From Sorex araneus (taxonomy: Eukaryota > Chordata > Mammalia > Eulipotyphla > Soricidae): a DNA stretch of 64,000 nt. The stretch spans positions 121,685,678-121,749,677 of the forward strand of contig NC_073307.1 in assembly GCF_027595985.1 (NCBI RefSeq). The letters run 5' to 3'. The notes below the pieces were generated by a model. The model was not told the DNA's origin, did no database searches, and saw nothing but the letters and a program-made list of their open reading frames with translations. Made by a program: the position numbers and the translations under genes. Each line of letters begins with the position of its first letter. The first letter of the stretch is position 1. Shown in pieces: positions 55,845 through 64,000 of this stretch.

Positions 55845-56815
55845 AAAACACGTTCTGTCATTTCACTGGAGGTTCTAGGGTTACCTGAACCTATTCCTAG
55901 GGCCCATGGTGAGCCCACTGGCTAGATATTTTTCTCTGCGGAAAACATAAAAATGTGCTATTTTTATGCTAGCAACTTCTGCACATTCTACTTAAGACTG
56001 TTTTAAAATGTGCTTGTTAATTTTGGTTTTCTTGATGCTGGTTCATATTATTATGTTTTAATTTTATGTATTTAACCCTCCTAAATATAATAATATTATA
56101 GTTATGTGATAATTCCAGTGCAAATCTATGCATTTCTTATTTTACTATCTACTGTTTCTTCTGCTATTTCATACAGAACCTGGTTACTTGGTATGCTTGT
56201 GCTTTTGGCGTTTTGACTTTTGACGAGAGCATGTTTGGTTTCAGTTCCCCAATATGTGAAATAAGATGCAGTGAGGACTTGGAACTCTCCTTGGGACTTT
56301 ATATGGGGGGATCCTTTGGAGGTGAAATTATATAATGAAGTTCCTCTAGAGTTTACTTTGTTCTTCTTGGGTTTCCTTTTATAAACTTTGAACTTCCCAG
56401 TAAGGCTTTCACTTCTCAAAGGTCTTCAGAAATCTCAGCTGCCATCAGGGAAGCCAGAGAAGAAAAGAGTTAAGTCTTGAAAGTTAAGACAAGTCATGGG
56501 TTGTGTGGATTTTGATCACAAAGTGATGCTAACTTGTGAGAATTGCACATTCTCAAGAGATATCAATTTGGGGAAGGAGAGATAAAGCAATTTGTCTTGC
56601 ACAGGACCAATGCAGGTTCAACGAGGTTTCTCACCTTGGCTTATCCTAAATCTTCCATCTTGATAGATCATTGCAAGATGGTAACCAAGCAGGAAATCTA
56701 ATTACCTTCTGAGAGAAAAGAGAATCCATTTAAGGAAATCAAGCAAGGAAATCACTTGATCGGCTGTGCGCTTCAGCAAGTCTCTCAGGTTGCTGAGGGG
56801 GAGAACCCACAGAAT
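55845..56815. other. Mostly unassigned; part of an old local duplication
   Basis: 56180-56290 resembles 57500-57620 (shared CTTGTGCTTTT/CTGTGCTTTT, GTTTCAGTTCCCCA-ATATGTG, GTGAGGACT). A SINE head scrap lies at about 56578-56635. No gene seen. Confidence 0.45.
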
Positions 56816-56819
56816 ACAG

Positions 56820-56990
56820 ATGGGAGCCACAGTTACAGTGGGTAGGGCACGTGCCTTGTATGCTGCTGACCCACGTTTACTCTCCATCACTCAACATGGT
56901 TTCTGAACACCATCAGCAATAAACCCTGAGCACAGAGCTAGGAGTATGCCCTGTGCACTGCCAGATGTGGCCCAAAAATTTAAAAAGAAA
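56820..56990 (+). mobile_element. Old SINE whose tail became a microsatellite
   Basis: CAGTTACAGTGGGTAGGGCACG head, CCATCACTCAACATGGTTTC body, CACTGCCAGATGTGGCCC end, then TTTAAAAAGAAAG leading directly into the purine repeat. Confidence 0.8.
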
Positions 56991-57428
56991 GAAGAGAAGA
57001 GAAGAGAAGAGAAGAGAAGAGAAGAGAAGAGAAGAGAAGAGAAGAGAAGAGAAGAGAAGAGAAGAGAAGAGAAGAGAAGAGAAGAGAAGAGAAGAGGAGA
57101 GGAGAGGAGAGGAGAGGAGAGGAGAGGAGAGGAGAGGAGAGGAGAGGAGAGGAGAGGAGAGGAGAGGAGAGGGGAGGGGAGGGGAGGGGAGGGGAGGGGA
57201 GGGGAGGGGAGGGGAGGGGAGGGGAGGGGAGGGGAGGGGAGGGGAGGGGAGGGGAGAGGGAGGGGAGGGGAGGGGAGGGGAGAGGGGAGGGGAGGGGAGG
57301 GGAGGGGAGGGGAGGGGAGAGGAGAGGAGAGGAGGGTAGAGGAGAGGAGGGGAGGGGAGGGGAGAGGAGGGGAGAGGAGAGGAGAGGAGGGTAGAGGAGA
57401 GGAGAGGAGAGGAGAGGAGAGGAGAGGA
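56991..57428. repeat. Polypurine pentanucleotide array (about 440 bp)
   Basis: Three zones of five-base units: GAGAA (to about 57092), GAGGA (to about 57170), GGGGA (57170-57320), then mixed GAGGA/GGGGA to 57428. One strand is pure purine for its whole length. Open frames of over 120 codons on both strands here (Arg/Glu/Gly on plus, Pro/Ser/Leu on minus) are by-products of the repeat. Confidence 0.97.
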
Positions 57429-57914
57429 TACTATAGGCATACTTCCATAAATTCGCCTACTGTGAGAAATAGTTCAGTGAACGCTTTGGTAGATGTTCAC
57501 CATGTATCCAACTGTCTGTGCTTTTAGCATATTTCAAACTTGGTGATTACTGAATGTAGAATATGTGTGGTCTCAGTTCCCCATATGTGGAATGAGACGC
57601 TTTCAGGCCGTGAGGACTGCAAAGCTAAGAAGGTCTGCTGCTGTGGAGGGCCTCTTCCTTGTGGAGTTTCCTCTCTCTCTTGGATCCACTTTATACCCAA
57701 GAGAATAGGCTGCCCGATCTACCTAAGGCCAAACCTGACCCCAGGATCTCTTTTCTTCCCTGGCTTCCCTGATGGCTGCTTTCTAGAGGCTCCTGTTCCG
57801 TCACTATGATAAACTCCTTTACCTAGGCTCCTCTCTGCTTAGGGCCCTCGCATAAACTTCGTGCCATTAATTCTTTCATTCAAACAGAGCATGTAGACAA
57901 TGTCATGGAGATTG
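57429..57914. other. No gene; right arm of an old local duplication
   Basis: Carries the counterpart of 56180-56290 (see there). Nothing else recognised. Confidence 0.4.
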
Positions 57915-58085
57915 TCTCTATAAAGAAGAGTTTGGGGCCAGGGAGAGAGCTCAAAGGGCGTAGTGCACACTTTATATGTGAGAGGCCTGGGATGAATCCC
58001 CAACCTGTCAATCCCCAACTGCAAGACCAACTCACTGGGAGTAGCCCCTGAGTACGCCTCGGTGTGACCCATAAACCAACAAGCA
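57915..58085 (+). mobile_element. Old SINE, poly(A) class
   Basis: GGGGCCAGGGAGAGAGCTCAAAGGGC head, GGGATGAATCCCC B box, AGTAGCCCCTGAGTACGCCTCGGTGTGACCC end. Confidence 0.75.
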
Positions 58086-58389
58086 CAATGTGTAACTTAT
58101 CTCATGACAGGAGCTTACACAGCTATATTTTGACAGAGCGCATCTTTTCCCAATTTCCAAGCCTTTCCTAGTCCCACTCCACAAAAAAAATCGCCCAAAG
58201 TAAATCAAATGCATGAAAATGATGAGAAGTATCTGCACGACATTATTGGAGATCTGGATCCCAGCAGGAATAAGTCAGTTTCCCTTGCAGAGTCCCTGGT
58301 ATTTGCACCAATCATATTTGAACTACTTTTGTTGAAAATAAATTACTTTTACTCTGCTTGCACAGATGTAAATGTTTCCATTTTTATTT

Positions 58390-58935
58390 ATGTGGACGTT
58401 CTGTGACTTACAATGTTGTATATGATGGTTTCCAACACCACAGCCAGGGTACTTTCTTCCTTCCCCCAAGAACCCCAACACCCCTCCCATGCAACCCCTG
58501 CTCCCACCATCAACAACTAAATTGTGTGAATCAGTTCTCTCATTAAGTTGTCTGTGGATCTTTGTTGCTACCTCGCTGTGTATCTCTAAGTGCCAGGTTG
58601 AGGGAGATCATTCTGTATCTGTCACTTTTCTTCTGACTGACTTCACTCAGCAAGACATCCTGTTTCATTCATGTTGCTGTAAATTGCATTATTTTGTTCT
58701 TTCTTAGATCTGCACAGTATTCTATTGCATATATATACCACAACTTCTTGATCCATTTATCCATAGTTGGACATTTGAGTTGTTTTCCAAATCATGGCTA
58801 TCTTAATGGCTATTGCAATGCCGTAATGAACATAAGTGTGTGTATGTCCCTTTGAATTAATGTTTTTGTGTTTGGGGGATAGATGCCAAGAAGTGGAATT
58901 ACTGGGTCATATGGTAGTCCTATTCCTGTTTTTAA
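58390..58935 (-). mobile_element. Old L1, ORF2 end and 3' UTR, antisense
   Basis: CTGTATCTGTCACTTTTCTTCTGACTGACTTCACTCAGC and TATTCTATTGCATATATATACC, AGAAGTGGAATTACTGGGTCATATGG are classic antisense L1 ORF2-end blocks. Confidence 0.85.
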
Positions 58936-59290
58936 AAATTATTTATTAATTGAATCACAGTGAGAAACACAGTTACAAAGTTGTTCGTGATTGGTTTTTA
59001 GTCATGCAATGTTCCCTTCACCCGTCCCTTTATCAGTGCACGTTTCCTGCCACCAATGTCACCAGTTTCCCTCCCCTCCCATCCCCCATGGCAGGCATTT
59101 TTCTTTAGCCCCCCCTCCCCGAACCCCAACTCTCTTCTTTTAGCATTATGACTTGCAACACAGATACTGAAAGGTTATCGGGTATATCCCTTTACCTACT
59201 TTCAACATTCAGTTCCTCTTCAAAGTGAGCAGCTCCAACTATTATTGCCATAATGGTTCCTTTATCCTAACTGCCTTTTGCCCCTCACAC
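58936..59290 (-). mobile_element. L1 3' UTR, antisense
   Basis: TTATTAATTGAATCACAGTGAG, CATGCAATGTTCCC, CCCCTCCCCGAACCCC, ACCTACTTTCAACATTCAG: reverse-complement 3' UTR inserted into the preceding L1. Confidence 0.8.
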
Positions 59291-59299
59291 AATTGTGGC

Positions 59300-59905
59300 A
59301 AGCTTCCAGTCCTTCTGGCCCCTATTTTTTTAATAAATCCTCATATTGATTTTCAGAGAAATGTTTCCCTTTGTAAGCATTTATTATACTGCTCTTTAGC
59401 CACCTCATTCTCACGCCCAGTTTCATTCCCACTGCTCTGTGAACTCTACGGAGTCCAGCCTTTTTGCTTTTCTGCAGTCCTCACTGTCTAACCTTAGGAA
59501 GCTCCTTCCCCATCCCCCTACCATTCTCCATTTTGCCATTCATAAAGTAGGTGTGACCTCTCCTCCTGGTTTCCCAATGATGTTAGAGGACAGTTTGCTA
59601 AAATTTCGCAAGTTTCAGACTTGAAGGCTTTGGTCAGTCCTGAGTCTCCGACTTACTGGTGTTGGGTAAGTACAGTAACTGACAGAACTGTTCAATAAAT
59701 GGGAAATGGTGTGGAAAGCATCTTGCATGCTGCCTGGCCCTGCTGATGCTCAGAAAATAGAACAGGGTCCCCTGACTGCCCAAATGGAGGCTGCCCCTAT
59801 TTAGTATAACTTGGTACACTTTGGGGTGGAGTGGGGGAGACTTTTAAATCATTATTCCTTTTTAAATGTTGATCTATGCATTTCAAAATAAATTTTAAGC
59901 TTAAA
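59300..59905. other. No recognised feature
   Basis: About 600 bases of mixed composition; no supported gene or repeat. Confidence 0.45.
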
Positions 59906-59907
59906 AT

Positions 59908-60479
59908 TAGAAATTAAGCTCCTATTTTGCCCAGCAATACCACTCCTGGGAATATATCCCAGAGATGCAAAAAGATATAATAAAAATGACATCTGCAGCT
60001 ATATGTTCATTGCAGCACTATTTACAATAGCCAGAATCTGGAAAAAAAACCTGAGTGCCCGAGAACAGATGACTGGTTAAAGAAACTTTGGTACATCTGT
60101 ACACTGGAATACTATGCAGCTGTTAGAAAAGTCATAAAATTCACATATAGGTGGATCAACATGAAAAGCATCATGTTCAGTGAAATGAGTCAGAAAGCGA
60201 GGGACAGACATAGAAAAATTGCACTCATCTGTGGAATATAAAGTAAGAGAATGGGAGACTAACACCCAAGAATAGTAGAGATAACTACCAGGAGGATTGC
60301 TCCACGGCTTGGAAGTCGGCCTCGCATTCTGGGGAAAAAGCAGCTCAGATAGAGAACGGACCACCAAGCAAAGGGTGTTAGGAGGGCCTACTCGAGATAA
60401 GAGATGCGGGCTGAAAATAGACTATAGACTGAACATGATGGCCACTTAATACCTCTATAGCAAAACACAACACCCAAAA

Positions 60480-60526
<47 letters not shown>

Positions 60527-60725
60527 ATGCCCCGTTACAGAGGCGGAGTGGGGTGGAGGGGGCAGGGTGGGGGTGGTGGTAGGGATGCTGGGACCATTGG
60601 TGGTGGAAAATGGGCACTGGTGGGGGGATGGGTACTCACTCGATCATTGTATGACTGAAACGCAAGCATGAAAGTATGTAAGTCTATAAATGTATCTCAC
60701 GGTGATTCACTAATAAAAAATAAAT
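59908..60725 (+). mobile_element. L1, 5'-truncated to last 0.8 kb
   Basis: Starts in ORF2 (AGAAATTAAGCTCCTATTTTGCCC), passes its end (GCACTCATCTGTGGAATATAAAG) and the 3' UTR with a (GA)n run at 60483-60521, and finishes GGTGATTCACTAATAAAAAATAAATAAATAA. Confidence 0.92.
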
Positions 60726-60774
60726 AAATAATGTTAAGCCTGAATGGTAGCAATCTCTGACTCCAAATGTTTTT

Positions 60775-60945
60775 ATTTGTGTGTTTTTAGTCTACACTCA
60801 GCAATGTGTAGGGGAGCACATGACATCAGACCATGTGCTCGGGCAACTATATGCAATTCCAGGGTTCTCACACCAGGATTCCAGCTGCAGCTGTGAGCTA
60901 GGCAAGTGCCTTAATCTTTGTACTATTTCTTTGGCCCAATTTCAT
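60775..60945 (-). mobile_element. Old SINE, poly(A) class, antisense
   Basis: TTTTTAGTCTACACTCAGCAATG, AGGGTTCTCACACCAGGATTCC and GCAAGTGCCTTAATCTTTGTACTATTTC: degraded reverse SINE. Confidence 0.65.
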
Positions 60946-61109
60946 AGAAAGTTTATGAAAAGTACAGTTTGTGACTGCACAGTGAATTATTTTTTAGCGG
61001 TGGTAGAATGATAAACAAAGATCAAGTTCTTATTTTTTTTCTATTTTAAAAATCTTTATTTGGAATATTGCAGTTACCGTGCATTTACTATGCATTAGGT
61101 TTAGGGATT

Positions 61110-61275
61110 TCTCTTTATTTATTTAACTTTTTTGTTGAATCACTGTGAGATAGACCCTTACAAAGCTTTTTGTTATTGGATTTCAGTCATACAGTATTCC
61201 AGCACCCATCCCTCCACCAGTGTACATTTTGCAGCACCGCTTCCAACACTCAGGTTCGCTCTTCCCTCCTATCAG
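61110..61275 (-). mobile_element. L1 3' UTR fragment, antisense
   Basis: TTGTTGAATCACTGTGAGATAGACC, CATACAGTATTCCAGCACCCATCCCTCCACCAG; continues into the CT-rich repeat. Confidence 0.85.
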
Positions 61276-61389
61276 GCGCTTCTCTGTCTCTGTCTCTGTC
61301 TCTGTCTGTCTCTGTCTCTGTCTCTGTCTCTGTCTCTCTCTGTGTGTGGTCTCTCTATCTCTCTCTGTCTCTCTCTGTCTCTCTGTCTC

Positions 61390-61430
<41 letters not shown>
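61276..61430. repeat. (CTCTGT)n / (CT)n / (GT)n compound microsatellite
   Basis: Successive blocks of TCTGTC, CTCTCTGT and GTGTGT units, replacing the C/T-rich part of an antisense L1 3' UTR. Confidence 0.95.
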
Positions 61431-61509
61431 GTCCGTAAGAGGAAGTTTTTTTAATACTTGGGTATTGAAAGATGAAAGGCTCTGAAAGAAATGTACATTT
61501 CACATGGTG

Positions 61510-61574
61510 CCGCTAGGTGGCAGTCAATGTTTGTTGCAGAATCCTGCGACTCCTGACTGGCCAGCAGAGGGCCC
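61510..61574 (+). promoter_or_regulatory. Two adjacent CTCF-like motifs, same orientation
   Basis: CCGCTAGGTGGCAG at 61510-61523 and CCAGCAGAGGGCCC at 61561-61574 both fit the CTCF core (CC-N-N-N-AG-R-K-GGC), 51 bp start to start, on the plus strand and in non-repetitive sequence. CTCF binding at such motifs anchors chromatin loops in mammals. The match is by eye, without a scored matrix. Confidence 0.6.
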
Positions 61575-62570
61575 ACGTCCACCGCGTTTGGGAAGAGGAT
61601 AGCCAAGAAGGAGACCAGGGGATATTTCTAAGAGGTATTGGTGGGTGGCGGTGAGGACACGTATTCTACCAGTGCAGGGCAAAGTCTGTTTAGCCAGGTG
61701 TCTGGGATATGCCTGTCTGGAGTCCTGGCTCTCCTAGGGTTACCCGCTGAACCACGCAGACCCTTCCCTCGCTGCATCTCACCAGCCCTCAGTTTCAAAG
61801 AGATGAGTGTTGCAGGGGCTATTGCCAAGAACTCAGAGACGCCAGTCAGGGCTTGGCACACGGCAGAAGTCAATGACTGTCGAGAACGAAGCATTTTCAT
61901 CTGCATCATCAACATCATCTTGGTTTGCTCTTTCCTTTCCCACATTCCCAGGAGGCCTCTGAAACTCGATCTTGAAACTCCAGTCCCCTGGCTGGCATGG
62001 TCTGAAAGCCCTTGGCACCTGACAGGGAGTCTTTGCAGAACAGCCGAGGAGGGACCCAGCTCTTCCAGTGGCCACTGTGCGAGTGAGAGTGCCCCAGATT
62101 CCACCTCTGTTCTGCACGCCTGTGTGAGTCAATGCCCCTTTTGAAGCTGCAAAGTTCCCTAATGATGCATAGGGTCATGGGGGGGGGGGGCGGGGTGTCC
62201 CTCCAGAGGCAGCTCTTCTCTTTTCCTAGCCTAGGGGAGCCCCAGTGACCTCTATGTTACCCTTTTCTCTGCATTTTCATAATGCCTGGCTGGCATCATG
62301 GAGGCCGGCCAGGCTGGTTTTTTGGCAGTGTTTGGCCAGGGCGGGGCAGTGAGTAGCGATGGGTGTTGGTTGCCAGGGCCGGGGAGAGACGGCATGTGAA
62401 CACCAGGGGCCACTGCAGAGGGTCAGAGGCCTGAGAACAGTGTGGGGAGCTAGACTTGTGGCCCATTTTGCAGATTCCTCTATTGGGAGAGCAGCGTGCG
62501 GGCTGGCTGGAGGGGAAAAAAAGTTCCAGAATAGAAGACCGGTGCTATCAACGTAGCTTCTTTATTTGCT
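61575..62570. other. Unique, GC-richer interval; no gene assigned
   Basis: Open frames on both strands overlap at 61628-62144 (168 codons plus, 158 codons minus) but neither has a recognisable domain, and overlapping long frames in GC-richer DNA are expected by chance. A G homopolymer lies near 62179-62190. Could contain a regulatory element or exon, unproven. Confidence 0.45.
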
Positions 62571-62594
62571 TTGTTTTGGGGCCACACTAGCTTC

Positions 62595-62774
62595 TTCATT
62601 TGTTTTGTTTTGGGGGCCACATCCAGCAAGGCTCAGGGATTTGTGCTGGCTCTTTTCTCTGGGAGCACTCCTGGCGGTACTCTGGGGACCATATGGAATC
62701 CCAGGAACTGAACCAGGGTTGGCTGTGTGCCAGGCAAATGCCTTACCTGCTGCACTATTGCTCCAGCCCCTCAA
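62595..62774 (-). mobile_element. SINE, poly(A) class, antisense
   Basis: TTTGTTTTGGGGGCCACATCC, CGGTACTCTGGGGACCATATGG, GCACTATTGCTCCAGCCCC. Flanks ACTAGCTTCTTC and ACTAGCTTATTA look like its duplication. Confidence 0.9.
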
Positions 62775-63014
62775 ACTAGCTTATTACAGGCCCTTTGTAG
62801 ACAAGCCTGCCCTCAGTACCAGGCCTTGAGCATGAAGGACTGGCATTTTGTGCCCCTCCTCTTTCTCACCTCCTGGAGTCCCCTTTATCCTCAGCTCCAA
62901 TCGTATACCCCCTTGGAACTCCGTCCCAGCCCCACACCCTTGGTTTCCTTGGGGGAACCCCTGGAGCCCTGTATTCTCTGCCGATAGGACTCAACTCTAA
63001 ACTGACACGGAGGG

Positions 63015-63175
63015 GCTGGAGAGATGGTCCAGGGGTCAGGCGCTTGCCCTGCTTGCAGCTGTGTTGGCCCAGAGCCTAGGTGGAATCCCCAAGCACCACC
63101 AGGAATAACCCCTGCACACAAAGCCAGGAACGCCCCACCCCCAAGCCCAAAACCGAGCAAAAAATAAAATGAACG
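63015..63175 (+). mobile_element. Old SINE, poly(A) class
   Basis: GGGGCTGGAGAGATGGTCCAGGGGTCAGG head, GGTGGAATCCCCAAGCACC body, ending AAGCCAGGAACGCCCC and an A-rich tail. Confidence 0.8.
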
Positions 63176-63215
63176 TATATAGAGGGACCCCTCTCTGGTT
63201 GGAAACTTTGAGAGT

Positions 63216-64000
63216 ACGAATCTCTTTAAATGCCCTTCAGAGAATTATCTTTAGTGAATGTGACTGCTGCTCCTGTTGTTGGACAGTCCATACTAAAGGA
63301 CTCAGGAAGTGTGTCAATTATAAGTTCAACACAGCTACTGATACTGGAAATGACAATTCAATTGAGGAACATTAAAGGGAATACAACCAAAACACCTAAA
63401 TCCAAGTTAAAAGGAAGAAAGAATGCTGATGTCTGGCCATAGGGAAATTCTGTACAGCAACCACAATACTCCACAGAGCCTGATTAGATGCATCCACTGG
63501 GTATCACATAGCAATCTGAGGCTCTGACAGATGCACAAGATAGTTTGTTTAAGAGAAGTTTGTAAGACATGCAAACACTTACATAGACTCTTCCAGCTCC
63601 CACATGTTCCAGAAAAGACTTCATGTCACTTTTGTCTGAAGGAAGCACCGTAACTCCTACATATAGTACCATCATGTGGAAGAACAGGATAGGAACTTAG
63701 AACAAAACTCATTACTATGAAAATAAGACTACTCTCCATAGCTATTCTTACTCTTTTTTCATCCTTCTTGCCAGAGTTTGAGAACTGAACTGTCATGAAA
63801 GGAAAACTCTTTCTGGGATTGATGATGATTCTTTCATGCAGTCCAGCTATTCAGTCATATTTTGTCTTCCTTTGATGTGTCTCATTTCATAATGAATTTA
63901 AACTATTTGAAGTTTTTTTTTGTTTTCTTTGCGGGGGAGGCACCCCCAGCCGTACTGAAAGCTTACTCCTAGCTCTACACTCAGAGATCACTTTTGGCAG
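63216..64000. repeat. Second copy of the 785-bp segment (runs off window)
   Basis: Same sequence as 23751-24535, from ACGAATCTCTTTAAATG to the window edge in the antisense SINE. Left flank (SINE-derived AGGGACCCCTCTCTGG...) is unrelated to the flank of the first copy, so the left breakpoint is sharp. True right end unknown. Confidence 0.95.

Noticed and set aside
56946-57527. Long Arg/Glu/Gly (plus) and Pro/Ser/Leu (minus) open frames
   Set aside because: Pure by-products of a five-base purine microsatellite; no start context, no domain, both strands open.
61628-62144. Overlapping 158- and 168-codon frames on opposite strands
   Set aside because: No recognisable domain, no splice or poly(A) support; a GC-richer interval makes long chance frames likely.
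1-64000. CRISPR arrays, bacterial operons or other prokaryotic systems
   Set aside because: Repeats are interspersed retroelements, genes have introns, and there is no regular spacer-repeat pattern.

Overview
The window is mammalian, repeat-dense intergenic DNA. The repeat mix is L1 LINEs, tRNA-headed SINEs in two tail classes, an RTE-clade LINE and two LTRs. The SINE and L1 consensus types look like those of a shrew (Sorex-type eulipotyphlan); that identification is from memory and was not searched. It is not prokaryotic: there are no operons, CRISPR arrays or bacterial genes. Almost all long open frames are repeat remnants, except two.

The genic content is a cluster of Mas-related G-protein-coupled receptors of the MRGPRX type, all on the minus strand. 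Two coding exons are intact: 11959-12964 and 46755-47760. Each has a splice acceptor at its 5' edge and a matching first exon upstream, with donors at 15819/15820 and 49781/49782. Two more copies of this first exon survive at 4263 and 53642, and damaged receptor pieces lie at about 23.70, 44.95 and 50.2 kb. The cluster therefore grew by tandem duplication and partly decayed. In all four first exons an ATG sits exactly 11 nt before the donor. In both intact genes splicing puts this ATG in frame with the receptor, giving predicted proteins of 338 residues each. In the second gene the usual downstream start Met is a Val, so the exon-1 ATG is probably required.

Layout. 0-4 kb: L1 and SINE debris and an antisense LTR. 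4-5.7 kb: orphan receptor exon 1 with a solo LTR inserted in it. 5.7-11.7 kb: nested L1 pieces, one with a 3' transduction. 12-16.8 kb: receptor gene 1. 16.9-22.4 kb: a nearly complete but dead L1 between target-site duplications. 22.9-31.3 kb: L1, SINEs and a 553-bp composite retroelement nested in a SINE. 31.3-33.3 kb: RTE LINE. 36.6-39.7 kb: the longest stretch without recognised repeats. 40-46 kb: L1s, a receptor TM1 relic and a 5'-inverted L1. 46.7-54 kb: receptor gene 2 and a broken third gene. 54-64 kb: SINEs, a 440-bp purine microsatellite, two adjacent CTCF-like motifs, and a 785-bp segment that also occurs, apparently unchanged, at 23751-24535.

Two retroelement observations stand out. 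The RTE LINE's 3' end is also the 3' tail of a tRNA-headed SINE (253 bp, bounded by target-site duplications) and of a 652-bp element (perfect 12-bp duplications), so one LINE appears to mobilise both. Separately, a 553-bp element joins a GC-rich 5' module containing a YY1-type motif to the 3' end of a divergent L1 subfamily and has perfect 19-bp duplications.
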